The position numbers were made by a program, and so were the translations under genes. Positions 16,103-24,408 of a DNA stretch of 64,000 nucleotides are shown in pieces. This DNA comes from M1-B18 sp048264125 (GTDB lineage: Bacteria > Bacillota > Clostridia > Peptostreptococcales > Natronincolaceae): positions 62,001 through 126,000 of the forward strand of contig JBLXDM010000007.1 of the NCBI GenBank assembly GCA_048264125.1. The letters run 5' to 3'. Position 1 is the first letter of the stretch. Each line of letters opens with the position of its first letter. The notes below the pieces were generated by a model. That model made no database searches and had not been told where the DNA came from. It saw nothing but the letters and a program-made list of their open reading frames with translations.

Positions 16103-16122
16103 AGAGAGAGTGAGTTGGTAGT

Positions 16123-16815
16123 ATGGAAAATGAAAAGAAAAAGCTCAAAAGGCTTTTAAATTGGTTGATTGAGAAAGGTCTTAATTGTTTACCAATGGCA
16201 TTTTTTATATTAGCAGTTAGTTTAATGTTGGGCTCAATATACAATGATACGTTATTAGAATACTATAATTTAATACAATCATTTATGTCAGATAAAATAT
16301 TTACTAGCGCTAGAACCGAAGCACTTAGTACAATTGCTGTAGTACTCATTGGGTTTAATGTTACAATAATGTCTGTTTTTGGATCAAGTTATTCAAAAGC
16401 AATAGTTATTATATCCCAAAATGATGGGACTAAAGATTTTACATCATATTCTAAATCATCTCTGTTTTCATCTTTTATTTTCTTTATCTGTACTATATTT
16501 AGTGATACATTAGCTGTCGATTTCTTTACATTTATTTATACTTCTATATTTATATGGGTAATTACATCGTTTGTTCGTTTTACAGTAATAGTCTTAAAAA
16601 TGTATGACGTAAATATCAAGGAAGCTGCTCAAATAGCGGGAGAAGAAGCGAAAGAAAAGGGTGAGTTAATCAATAGTTTACGTGAACTAAAAGAAATAAT
16701 GAGAGTCAAAGAAACACTCGCCAATGAGGATTACTTTAATAATATCAAAGCTACTGCTGAACTACAAAAAAAAGAAGCTACCCAAAAAGCAGCAGGTGCA
16801 GGTAATAATAAATAG
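16123..16815 (+). CDS. Four-helix membrane protein with coiled-coil tail (cargo)
   Basis: 230 residues. Four hydrophobic segments lie at about 22-42, 68-88, 112-132 and 135-157. The last 70 residues are cytoplasmic, charged and helical (AAQIAGEEAKEKGELINSL), likely a coiled coil, ending in a basic/alanine-rich tail. The short basic N-terminus would also be cytoplasmic. It follows the 336-residue gene by 20 bases and is closed by a terminator, so the two form a unit. Membrane effector plus cytosolic sensor is the common design of phage-exclusion modules; that reading is inference. Confidence 0.65.
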   Translation: MENEKKKLKRLLNWLIEKGLNCLPMAFFILAVSLMLGSIYNDTLLEYYNLIQSFMSDKIFTSARTEALSTIAVVLIGFNVTIMSVFGSSYSKAIVIISQNDGTKDFTSYSKSSLFSSFIFFICTIFSDTLAVDFFTFIYTSIFIWVITSFVRFTVIVLKMYDVNIKEAAQIAGEEAKEKGELINSLRELKEIMRVKETLANEDYFNNIKATAELQKKEATQKAAGAGNNK

Positions 16816-16839
16816 TATAAAATAAGTTTATTACTATTG

Positions 16840-16866
16840 AGGGGCCATTAAAGGCTCTTTTCTTTT
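16840..16866 (+). terminator. Terminator of the two-gene cargo unit
   Basis: AGGGGCC (16840-16846) pairs with GGCTCTT (16853-16859), with G-U pairs, followed by a T-rich tail to 16866. It isolates the cargo pair from the next gene. Confidence 0.65.
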
Positions 16867-16905
16867 GCCAAAACAGACAATCAGAGAAAGTTGCATGTCT
16901 GAATT

Positions 16906-16930
16906 TGTCGAGCATTTGTTGTAGGACTTT
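16906..16930 (+). promoter_or_regulatory. Copy of the cargo-gene upstream element
   Basis: TGTCGAG (16906-16912) followed by TTGTTGTAGGACTTT (16916-16930), 43 bases before the stalk-protein start. The 15-mer differs at one base from the one upstream of the cargo pair, which lies 46 bases before its start. Shared control or shared origin of the inserts is suggested. Confidence 0.5.
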
Positions 16931-16972
16931 AGGCCTTCTTGAAGAATCTAATAGGAAAAGGAGGCGATTACG

Positions 16973-17725
16973 TTGAAAAATAAAATTAAAGGCTTTATAT
17001 TTGGAATTGTTTTAATGCTGCTACTATCTAACCTTACTGCTTTTGGTTTAGGGCCGTCACAGCTTATTGAGGTTATAATGAACTCAGTAAATCTAACCGT
17101 CAATGGACAAAAGGTTGCGGCAGATACAATTTTATACAATGGTACCACATATGTACCATTGAGGGCTACCGCAGAAATGCTAGGTAAAGAAGTAGGCTGG
17201 GATGCTGCAACTAGCACAGCGAGCATAAACGATAAAACAAATGCGACTGCTCCAAGTACGGGAAGCTATAATAGGGCAAATCCAGCGCCAATTGGAACAA
17301 AGCAATCTGTTACGGTTTCAAATTTCATGGAAGAATATTCTGTTGAAATTAAGGTCAGCGAAGTTATTAGAGGAGAGGCAGCCCTAGATATGATTTTAAA
17401 GGCTAATCAATTTAACGATAGGCCGGCTGCTGATGAAGAATATATTCTCTCAAAAATCTATATTAAAGTTCTTGATTCTAAAGATGATAAGAGAGTTAGC
17501 ATAGGTGCTTATTCTTTTGATTTATTTAATACAGGGAATACAAAATATGATGAGTTTTACAGTGTAGTTATTCCTTCACCCCAATTATCGACAGAGCTAT
17601 ATGCTGGGGCAGAGCATGAGGGGTATGCTGCATTTAAGGTTAAAAAGGATGATCTGAATCCTAAAATTAATTACGGTGCTAACTATGATGGTACCGGGGG
17701 AATTTGGTTTAAGTTAAGCAAATAG
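16973..17725 (+). CDS. Secreted stalk-domain protein (copper amine oxidase N-like)
   Basis: 250 residues from TTG 16973, behind AAAAGGAGG. Residues 1-25 are a signal peptide (basic start, FGIVLMLLLSNLTAFG). Residues about 39-87 match the stalk domain of copper amine oxidase N-terminal type (VNLTVNGQKVAAD...TTYVPLRATAEMLG), common in clostridial surface proteins. The rest is a beta-rich domain resembling DUF4352-like extracellular modules. It has no phage structural role and is likely a lysogenic-conversion surface protein. Confidence 0.8.
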   Translation: MKNKIKGFIFGIVLMLLLSNLTAFGLGPSQLIEVIMNSVNLTVNGQKVAADTILYNGTTYVPLRATAEMLGKEVGWDAATSTASINDKTNATAPSTGSYNRANPAPIGTKQSVTVSNFMEEYSVEIKVSEVIRGEAALDMILKANQFNDRPAADEEYILSKIYIKVLDSKDDKRVSIGAYSFDLFNTGNTKYDEFYSVVIPSPQLSTELYAGAEHEGYAAFKVKKDDLNPKINYGANYDGTGGIWFKLSK

Positions 17726-17738
17726 TATTGAATTACAC

Positions 17739-17767
17739 GCACTTACTTCGGTAGGTGCTTTTCTTTT
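17739..17767 (+). terminator. Terminator with UUCG tetraloop
   Basis: GCACTTAC (17739-17746), TTCG loop, GTAGGTGC (17751-17758), then a T-rich tail. A strong intrinsic terminator that closes the cargo insert; the HNH gene starts at its edge. Confidence 0.85.
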
Positions 17768-18068
17768 GGAGTTGATTATTATAAAAGCTTTTGCAGAAAA
17801 GTTCTATAAATCTAAAGCATGGCGCAAATGTCGCGATGCTTTTTTCGTATTCAAGCACGGCTTATGTGAACGGTGCGGTGACCCGGGAAAGATAGTACAT
17901 CATAGAATTGAATTAACACCTGACAATATTAACGATCCAGACATTACATTAAACTGGGAACTGCTAGAGCTGACATGTCAAGACTGTCATAATAAGGAGC
18001 ACCATAGTTCAGATGTTGTGGCAGAGGGATTGATGTTTGATGCAAATGGAGACTTAGTGAGGAAGTAG
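17766..18068 (+). CDS. HNH endonuclease of the packaging module
   Basis: About 100 residues. FYKSKAWRKCRDAFFVFKHGLCERCG, HHRI, NWELLELTCQDCHNKEHH shows the two CxxC zinc knuckles and the HNH active site. HNH proteins next to terminase are needed for DNA packaging cleavage in HK97-type phages with cohesive ends. The start is uncertain: TTG 17766, or another codon just after the weak GGAG at 17767-17770. The gene directly precedes a possible cos region and the small terminase. Confidence 0.85.
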   Translation: MELIIIKAFAEKFYKSKAWRKCRDAFFVFKHGLCERCGDPGKIVHHRIELTPDNINDPDITLNWELLELTCQDCHNKEHHSSDVVAEGLMFDANGDLVRK

Positions 18069-18125
18069 TACACTCCCCCCATAAAATAATCGATATTTAA
18101 TCTTCTAGGGACCGAGGAGGGGGCA
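18069..18125. other. Possible cos packaging site
   Basis: Between the HNH and small terminase genes lies a C-run (ACTCCCCCC at 18071-18079) followed 26 bases later by GGGACCGAGGAGGGGGC (18108-18124). A C-rich then G-rich arrangement at exactly this place is typical of cohesive-end siphophages of Gram-positive bacteria. The cleavage positions and overhang cannot be read from the sequence. Confidence 0.4.
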
Positions 18126-18186
18126 ATCAAAGAACACACAAGTTAACCCTATAGGGGGTGTGGTATATAAGCGGAGGTGATAATTA

Positions 18187-18558
18187 ATGGGAAATACTGA
18201 AAGTAAAGAACCGGTATCTATCGATGACCGAATTAGCAACGAAATAAAGAGACTTAATAGGATTTTGACTAAGGTAGATGCTAAGACAAAAAAAGCAGTT
18301 AGCTCATTAATAGAGAACGCCGCTTTTATGTCAGTGACCTTAGAGGATCTTCAAAAGTTTATTAATAAAAATGGGGTGACAAGCGAATATCAGAATGGTG
18401 AGAATCAGTGGGGGACTAAGAAATCTCCTGAGGTAGAAATCTATAACGTTATGATAAAAAATCATATGACCGTTATGAAGCAACTTACTGAACTATTACC
18501 TAAAAAAACACAAAAGGACACAAGTGATGGCTTTGAAGCTTTCGTGAATAATAGATGA
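18187..18558 (+). CDS. Terminase small subunit (P27 family)
   Basis: 123 residues. The helical protein ends with YQNGENQWGTKKSPEVEIYNVMIKNHMTVMKQLTELLP, the hallmark of P27-type small terminases, which recognise the packaging site and load DNA on the large subunit. Start ATG 18187 follows GGAGGTGAT. It overlaps the large subunit gene by four bases. Confidence 0.85.
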   Translation: MGNTESKEPVSIDDRISNEIKRLNRILTKVDAKTKKAVSSLIENAAFMSVTLEDLQKFINKNGVTSEYQNGENQWGTKKSPEVEIYNVMIKNHMTVMKQLTELLPKKTQKDTSDGFEAFVNNR

Positions 18559-20270
18559 GTGCTCTAGCTAAACACGCGGCAATGAGAAGGAAGTATGACC
18601 CAGCATTTAATCCTATAATTGAGTATTTCAACTGGATAAGCAGTAATCGTAAAAAAGTCGGTTTGAAAATTTACAAGGTTTACAAAGAACTAATAAGAAT
18701 CATTTACGACCCTAACAGCGAATGGGAATTCAGCTCGAGTAGATCCAATCACGCTCTAGAATTCATCGAGAATTATTGCAAGCATAGTAAAGGCAAAATG
18801 GGCGGTCAGCCTTTCATACTTGAACTGTGGCAAAAGGCTCTAGTAGCCGCGACTTTCGGAATCATCCATAAAATTGACGGCACCCGCAAGTATCAGGAAG
18901 TACTGCTGGTGGTAGCTAGGAAAAATGGCAAATCGACACTTGCTGCAGCTATAGGATTATATCTACAAATTGCCGATGGGGAACCGGGAGCTGAAATATA
19001 TGCCTGTGCTACTAAGAAAGACCAAGCAAAAATAATATGGCTTGAAGCTAAAAGAATGGTTAAAAAGTCACCGGTTCTACACAAGCGGATTAAACCTCTT
19101 GTAGCAGAAATGAGCAGTGATTTTAACGATTCTTTTTTTAAGCCTTTAGGGTCTGACAGTGATACCCTTGACGGACTCAATGTACATGGCGCTTTGCTGG
19201 ACGAGATCCACGCATGGAAAGACAAGAACCTATATGACGTTATAGTGGATGGTACATCATCTAGGGAGCAACCCCTTATATTCATTACCACCACAGCGGG
19301 TACAGTAAGGGAATCCGTCTATGACCTAAAATACGATGAGGCAGAACAGACCATAAACGGCTACGAGGATGAAAATGGATATAAGAATGAGCGATTCTTG
19401 CCTATTATATATGAGTTGGATAAACGCTCTGAATGGACAGATATAGAAAATGCATATAAAGCTAACCCTGGGCTAGGTACTATAAAGAAAATTGACCAGA
19501 TTCAGGCTAAGATTAATAAAGCTAAAGCTAATCCTATGCTTATAAAGAACCTTCTTTGCAAAGATTTTAATATTAGGGAAACCTCATCGGAAGCATGGCT
19601 AACCTTTGAACAGATAAATAATACCGCCACCTATGATTTAAAAGTAATAAAGCCAAGGTATGGTATCGGTGGATCAGACCTTTCATCCACTACAGACCTT
19701 ACTTGCGGCACTGTTGTTTTCATGGTGCCAGAGGATGAAACCATTTATGTTAAGCAAATGTACTGGTTGCCGGAGGATATACTGGAGCAGCGGGTAAAAG
19801 AAGATAAAATACCGTATGATATTTGGTTAGAGCTTGGTATGTTAAGAACCACACCAGGCAATAAGGTCCATTACAAATACGTGACAGAGTGGTTCTTAGA
19901 AATTCAGAATGAGTACGATATATACATCCCTTGGCACGGCTACGATGGATGGAGTGCCAGCTATTACGTGGAAGAAATGAAAAACAACTTTGGCAAAGAA
20001 GGGATGGAACCCGTTATACAAGGAAAGAAAACCCTATCTGGACCGATGAAAAATTTAGGGGCTGATCTGACAGCAAAGCGGATTAATTATAATAATAATC
20101 CAATTTTAAAATGGTGCCTAAGTAATACAGCCATCGAAGTAGATAAGAATTTAAACATACAACCGTGCAAAACTAATAATCAGCGAAGAAGAATTGACGG
20201 CATGGCCAGTCTATTAAATGCCTACGTGTGCTTGGAAAGGCACTATGAAAATTATCAAACTATGATTTAA
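18555..20270 (+). CDS. terL: Terminase large subunit
   Basis: 571 residues, normal for the Terminase_1 family. The ATPase has VVARKNGKST (about 119-128) as Walker A and GALLDEIHAW (about 212-221) as Walker B. TTTAGT follows as the coupling motif. The nuclease domain begins at about 372 with GGSDLSSTTDLTCG, whose acidic residues bind metal. It cuts and pumps DNA into the prohead through the portal encoded next. The small terminase, HNH and portal context confirms the assignment. Confidence 0.95.
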   Translation: MSALAKHAAMRRKYDPAFNPIIEYFNWISSNRKKVGLKIYKVYKELIRIIYDPNSEWEFSSSRSNHALEFIENYCKHSKGKMGGQPFILELWQKALVAATFGIIHKIDGTRKYQEVLLVVARKNGKSTLAAAIGLYLQIADGEPGAEIYACATKKDQAKIIWLEAKRMVKKSPVLHKRIKPLVAEMSSDFNDSFFKPLGSDSDTLDGLNVHGALLDEIHAWKDKNLYDVIVDGTSSREQPLIFITTTAGTVRESVYDLKYDEAEQTINGYEDENGYKNERFLPIIYELDKRSEWTDIENAYKANPGLGTIKKIDQIQAKINKAKANPMLIKNLLCKDFNIRETSSEAWLTFEQINNTATYDLKVIKPRYGIGGSDLSSTTDLTCGTVVFMVPEDETIYVKQMYWLPEDILEQRVKEDKIPYDIWLELGMLRTTPGNKVHYKYVTEWFLEIQNEYDIYIPWHGYDGWSASYYVEEMKNNFGKEGMEPVIQGKKTLSGPMKNLGADLTAKRINYNNNPILKWCLSNTAIEVDKNLNIQPCKTNNQRRRIDGMASLLNAYVCLERHYENYQTMI

Positions 20271-20288
20271 GTGAAAGGCGGTGATATT

Positions 20289-21506
20289 TTGGGGTTCATA
20301 AGTAAATTCTTAAATAAAAATCCTACGGTAACTCGGTATGAACTCATAACCGATAAGGGTAATGGATTTTATGCTTGGAATGGGAAACTCTATCAGAGCG
20401 ATATAGTTCGCTCATGCATAAGGCCACTGTCAAAGGCAGTCGGAAAGCTTATAGCTAAACATATAAGGAATAACAGTACTGAAGGCTTGAAGATTAATCC
20501 TGAAGCCTATATTAGATTCTTGCTTGAGGAGCCTAACCCTTATATGTCGGGTCAGATGCTTCAGGAAAAGATGGCTATTCAATTCGCACTAAACAATAAT
20601 GCATTTGCCTATATAAATCGTGATGAATTTGGGTATCCTATTGAAGTTTATCCAATCCCAGCTTTGACCATAGAAGCTATCTATGATAAAACAGGCCTAT
20701 TATACCTTAAATTTACTCTAAAAAATGGTAAGACTGTAACCTTTCCATATTCGGACATCATCCATATCAGGCAAGACTTTAACGACAATGATATTTTTGG
20801 GGACAGCCCAGCTAAAGCGCTGACTTCTTTAATGGATATTGTAATTACCACTGATCAGGGAATAGTTAAGGCTATTAAAAATAGCAATGTAATTAAATGG
20901 TTACTTAAATACACACAAACTCTAAGGCCTGAAGATATGAAAAAGCAAACAAAGGACTTCATCAGCAATTATCTTTCCATGGAGAGCGATGTGGTAGGAG
21001 CTGCAGCCACAGATGCTAAAGTTGATGCTAAGCAGGTTGATCCAAAGGATTATGTACCTAATGCAACTCAGATGGATAAAACGGTCCAAAGAATTTATTC
21101 CTTCTTCAACACGAATGATAAAATAGTTCAATCAAAATATACAGAAGATGAGTGGAATGCATATTTTGAGGGTGTTATTGAGCCTTTATCAATGCAATTG
21201 AGTAATGAGTATACTAGAAAGCTATTCTCTAGAAGGGAAAGAGGTTTCGGTAACAAGATCATTTTTGAAGCATCTTCACTGCAGTATGCTTCTATGTCAA
21301 CAAAATTGAACTTACTGCAGATGGTGGACCGCGGGGCTATGCTTCCTGATGAGTGGCGCCAAGTATTGAATATGGGTCCCATTGAAGGTGGAGATAAACC
21401 TATAAGAAGGCTTGATACGGCCGTTGTAAACAAGATGATGGAGGAGTTTAGTAATGCAATTTCAAGGTTAAATGAGATTACAAATTCACTCAAAGGAGGT
21501 GATTAA
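20289..21506 (+). CDS. Phage portal protein (HK97 family)
   Basis: 405 residues from TTG 20289 (GGCGGTGAT site); the longer in-frame start would include the site itself. The sequence has the portal pattern: SDIVRSCIRPLSKAVGKL, EEPNPYMSGQMLQEKM, NAFAYINRD, YPIPALTIEAIYD and IIHIRQDFNDNDIFGDSP. The portal dodecamer is the DNA entry channel of the capsid. It lies between terminase and the maturation protease as expected. Confidence 0.92.
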   Translation: MGFISKFLNKNPTVTRYELITDKGNGFYAWNGKLYQSDIVRSCIRPLSKAVGKLIAKHIRNNSTEGLKINPEAYIRFLLEEPNPYMSGQMLQEKMAIQFALNNNAFAYINRDEFGYPIEVYPIPALTIEAIYDKTGLLYLKFTLKNGKTVTFPYSDIIHIRQDFNDNDIFGDSPAKALTSLMDIVITTDQGIVKAIKNSNVIKWLLKYTQTLRPEDMKKQTKDFISNYLSMESDVVGAAATDAKVDAKQVDPKDYVPNATQMDKTVQRIYSFFNTNDKIVQSKYTEDEWNAYFEGVIEPLSMQLSNEYTRKLFSRRERGFGNKIIFEASSLQYASMSTKLNLLQMVDRGAMLPDEWRQVLNMGPIEGGDKPIRRLDTAVVNKMMEEFSNAISRLNEITNSLKGGD

Positions 21507-21509
21507 GAG

Positions 21510-22235
21510 GTGGCAAAGGTAATACAGGACAATTTAAAGAATCTGTTAGAGCTCAAGAACGTCACCAGTGACAGCGCGGAGCTCTATTTTTATGGGGATA
21601 TTGTTTCCAACTGGTGGGGTGCATGGGACGATACCGATCAATACCCTGAAACGGTAAAGAAATTTCTAGATGGCGCAAAGGGTAAAAATCTTAACATTCA
21701 CATTAATAGTGGAGGAGGTTCAGTGTTTGCTGGAATTACCATATACAACATGATTAAAAATCACAAAGGGTATAAGACAGCGTACATAGACGGAGTAGCT
21801 GCAAGTATTGCATCTACCATTCCGTTTGCATGCGATAAAGTCATTATGAGAACAGGCTCAGCATTAATGGTTCACAAACCTTTGTATTCGCTATGGGGTA
21901 TGTATAACGCAAATGATTTTAGAAAAATGGCCGAAGACCTTGATGCGGTTCAAGCTTGTATCATGCAAGTCTACAAAGAGAATGTAAAGTTGGGTGTTGA
22001 TATTAACTCAATAGAAGAGATGGTAAATACAGAAACCTGGCTAACAAGTGATGAAGCAGAAAAGTATTTTAATATTGAGGTTGAGAGCACTTTCCAAGCA
22101 GTCGCATGCTCCAGTGAATACCTTGAAAAGTTCTCAACCATTCCTGAAAGCTTAAGATTGGAGAATAAAAAGCTCTCGAAGCAGTATCAAGCACAATTAA
22201 ACTTATTAAAATTAGGAGGTATAATCAATGACTAA
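21510..22235 (+). CDS. ClpP-like head maturation protease
   Basis: 241 residues from GTG 21510, after AAAGGAGGTGAT. The ClpP fold is clear: INSGGGSVFAG, then GVAASIAS with Ser99, MVHKP with His122 and an Asp in AEDLD near 143-145 as the third residue. It cleaves the capsid delta domain during head maturation. The C-terminal 30 residues are charged. It overlaps the capsid gene by eight bases. Confidence 0.93.
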   Translation: MAKVIQDNLKNLLELKNVTSDSAELYFYGDIVSNWWGAWDDTDQYPETVKKFLDGAKGKNLNIHINSGGGSVFAGITIYNMIKNHKGYKTAYIDGVAASIASTIPFACDKVIMRTGSALMVHKPLYSLWGMYNANDFRKMAEDLDAVQACIMQVYKENVKLGVDINSIEEMVNTETWLTSDEAEKYFNIEVESTFQAVACSSEYLEKFSTIPESLRLENKKLSKQYQAQLNLLKLGGIIND

Positions 22236-23508
22236 GGAAAAATATCTGCAAAATAGAAAGGCCCTTATGGAAGAGGCGCAAAATCTTATCAACGAGGGTA
22301 AGTTAGAAGATGCTAATGCAAAGATGAAGGACATAGAAGCTTTGGATCGCCAATTTGAAGACGCTGCTAAGGCTCAGGCGAACATTAATGCCTTAAAAGA
22401 TAAGGCGGTAGTTACTGATATATCAAATAAGTCTGTACAGGTAGCAGGTGGTACCACTGTAGCCGTATTTGATACTACTGACGATGTTGGAGATGAAAAG
22501 AACCAAGATAAGGTATACCTAAATGCTTGGGCCAAGGATATGTTAGGACATAAGCTAACAGAGGATGAGCAAGGAGTATTTAACAAGGTAAATGAAGCAT
22601 TCAAAATGGATCCGAGAAACGAAGCCTTTACCCATACCACAGGTAACACCGGTATCGTGATTCCACAGACAGTGGTCGAGGGTATTTGGAAAGAAGTTGG
22701 GGAGACATATCCGTTATGGGATGATGTTAGTAAACTCTATGTTGGTGGCAATTTATCAATGATTAAAGGAGAAACCTCCACTGATGCTGGATGGTATGAG
22801 GAGGAAAATGAAACAGAAGACGGTCAAGAGACTTTTGGAATACTCAACCTAACCGGTTGCGAGCTTTCAAGAAGCATAACAGTTTCATGGAAATTGAAGG
22901 CTATGTCAATTGAAGCTTTTCTGCCTTATATCCAAGGCCGTTTAGCTGAAAAGATGGGAGCAGCATTAGGATATGGTGTTTCTGTGGGTAAGGGTAAGCC
23001 CGGCGAAGGTGATAGCTTTAAACCAGAGCCTAAAGGTGTTGTAACAGCACTAAAAGCTGAAGAGGAAACACCACAGGTAATTACCTATGATACTGAGGAC
23101 CCCTTAGCATTCGAAAAATTTACCATCGCGCTATCTAAAATAAAGTCAGGATATTTAAAAGGCGCTGTTATATATGCTGATAGCAAAACAATATGGACAC
23201 AAATAGCAAACATAAAAGATGGAATGGACAGACCATATTTTGTGCCTGACGTAAGTTCTGGTGGGGTTGGTAGGATTTTCGGTTTAACCGTCAAGGAAGA
23301 TGACAGCATCCCGACCGGTAGCATTCTGATCGGTAATGCACAAAAGGGGTATTTGGCAAATATCAATCAGGCCATTACTCTAGACAGCGAGGACCACAAG
23401 AAAAAGAGAGTAACTGATTACATCGCTTACGGTATCGTAGATGGTGATGTTGTTACCACTAAAGCTTTTGTTTTAATTGAGTTTGCTACAGAAGTCGAGG
23501 AAGGCTAA
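22228..23508 (+). CDS. Major capsid protein (HK97 fold)
   Basis: 426 residues. The first about 90 are helical and charged (RKALMEEAQNLINEGKLEDANAKM), the delta/scaffold domain removed by the protease upstream. The HK97 core begins near 130 (TGNTGIVIPQTVVEGIWKE) and includes LYVGGNLSMIKGE and a C-terminal VTDYIAYGIVDGDVV segment. It forms the icosahedral shell. Length is at the upper end because the scaffold is fused, as in HK97 and phi-105-type phages. Confidence 0.92.
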   Translation: MTKEKYLQNRKALMEEAQNLINEGKLEDANAKMKDIEALDRQFEDAAKAQANINALKDKAVVTDISNKSVQVAGGTTVAVFDTTDDVGDEKNQDKVYLNAWAKDMLGHKLTEDEQGVFNKVNEAFKMDPRNEAFTHTTGNTGIVIPQTVVEGIWKEVGETYPLWDDVSKLYVGGNLSMIKGETSTDAGWYEEENETEDGQETFGILNLTGCELSRSITVSWKLKAMSIEAFLPYIQGRLAEKMGAALGYGVSVGKGKPGEGDSFKPEPKGVVTALKAEEETPQVITYDTEDPLAFEKFTIALSKIKSGYLKGAVIYADSKTIWTQIANIKDGMDRPYFVPDVSSGGVGRIFGLTVKEDDSIPTGSILIGNAQKGYLANINQAITLDSEDHKKKRVTDYIAYGIVDGDVVTTKAFVLIEFATEVEEG

Positions 23509-23524
23509 GAAAGGGTGAGTTCCA

Positions 23525-23791
23525 ATGTATAAAGTCATAAAAGCATTTAGGGATAAATATAGTAAAAAGCTTTATGTCATTGGAGACAGCTTTACATCTG
23601 AGGACCCGGTTAGAATAACTGACTTGGTTAATCGTAAGCTTATTGAGGGCGTATCTGATAATGGTACGCCTTTAGTTTACGAAACTATGACTAGAAATGA
23701 AATAGTAGAGCTGATAGACCAAAAGGGCATTGAGTATAACAAGAGATTTACAAAACCGGAATTAATTCAGCTGCTCATAGGCGGTGATTAA
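23525..23791 (+). CDS. Small head protein with HeH/SAP-like C-terminus
   Basis: 88 residues. The N-terminal half (YKVIKAFRDKYSKKLYVIGDSF) is a small beta unit common behind capsid genes. The C-terminal half (TRNEIVELIDQKGIEYNKRFTKPELIQLL) is a helix-extended-helix (HeH/LEM-type) motif, a DNA-binding fold. It may touch DNA or the portal in the head; function unproven. Confidence 0.7.
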   Translation: MYKVIKAFRDKYSKKLYVIGDSFTSEDPVRITDLVNRKLIEGVSDNGTPLVYETMTRNEIVELIDQKGIEYNKRFTKPELIQLLIGGD

Positions 23792-23792
23792 T

Positions 23793-24107
23793 ATGCCAGG
23801 TATGACGTTGCTGCAAAAAATAAAAATAAATATTAGGTTGAGTTCAACTGCATTTGACGAGGCTGAAATAGAACCGTTGATTGCTGCAGCAAAAACCGAT
23901 TTAAAGCTTGCTGGTATATTAGAATCAAAACTAAATGACGATGAAGACCCTTTGATTTTTGAAGCCGTTCGCTGCTACTGTAAAGCTCGTTTTGGTTACG
24001 ATAATAAGGATGCTGATAGATTCCAAAAAGCATATGACCTTCTAAAAACCAGTTTAGCGTTATCCATAGAATACACAGTAGAAGTAGAAGGTGATTCTGA
24101 TGTTTAG
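23793..24107 (+). CDS. Head-tail connector (gp6-like)
   Basis: 104 residues from ATG 23793 with GGCGGTG upstream. It is helical, with the pattern LLQKIKINIRLSSTAFDEAEIEPLIAAAKTDL...FEAVRCYCKARFG of gp6/YqbG-like connectors. These form the first ring under the portal. It sits two genes after the capsid as usual. Confidence 0.8.
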   Translation: MPGMTLLQKIKINIRLSSTAFDEAEIEPLIAAAKTDLKLAGILESKLNDDEDPLIFEAVRCYCKARFGYDNKDADRFQKAYDLLKTSLALSIEYTVEVEGDSDV

Positions 24108-24408
24108 TGATGTAATAGGTCTCATACCCACATCCCCGGGCAAAAATGAATTAGGTAAGGCCACAGAAGTTCAGGGGGAGCCAAGACAGGTTTTTGCTAA
24201 TAAAAAATCAGTCAGGGAGAGCGAATTCTACCAAGCTGCAGCCGTAGGCTTGAAACCTGAAATAATGTTTGAGGTTCGGAGCTTTGAATACCAAAAGGAA
24301 AACCTATTGGTCCATGATAACAAAATACACAGGGTTATGAGAGCCTATACAAAAGGGGAACTCACTGAACTAGTTTGCTACGGCTTGGTTAACGAGGAGA
24401 GTTGCTAA
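24100..24408 (+). CDS. Head-tail joining / head closure protein
   Basis: 102 residues from ATG 24100 (AAGGTGAT site), overlapping the connector by eight bases. The beta-rich pattern (RQVFANKKSVRESEFYQAAAVGLKPEIMFEVRSFEY...LVHDNKIHRVMRAY) matches head-closure (phage_H_T_join) proteins that plug the DNA-filled head until the tail binds. Confidence 0.85.
   Translation: MFSDVIGLIPTSPGKNELGKATEVQGEPRQVFANKKSVRESEFYQAAAVGLKPEIMFEVRSFEYQKENLLVHDNKIHRVMRAYTKGELTELVCYGLVNEESC

Noticed and set aside
15092..16815. Kiwa (KwaA/KwaB) as the identity of the cargo pair
   Set aside because: Order and lengths are roughly like a membrane plus cytosolic defence pair, but I see no KwaB/DUF4868 pattern and gene order differs. 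Left unnamed.
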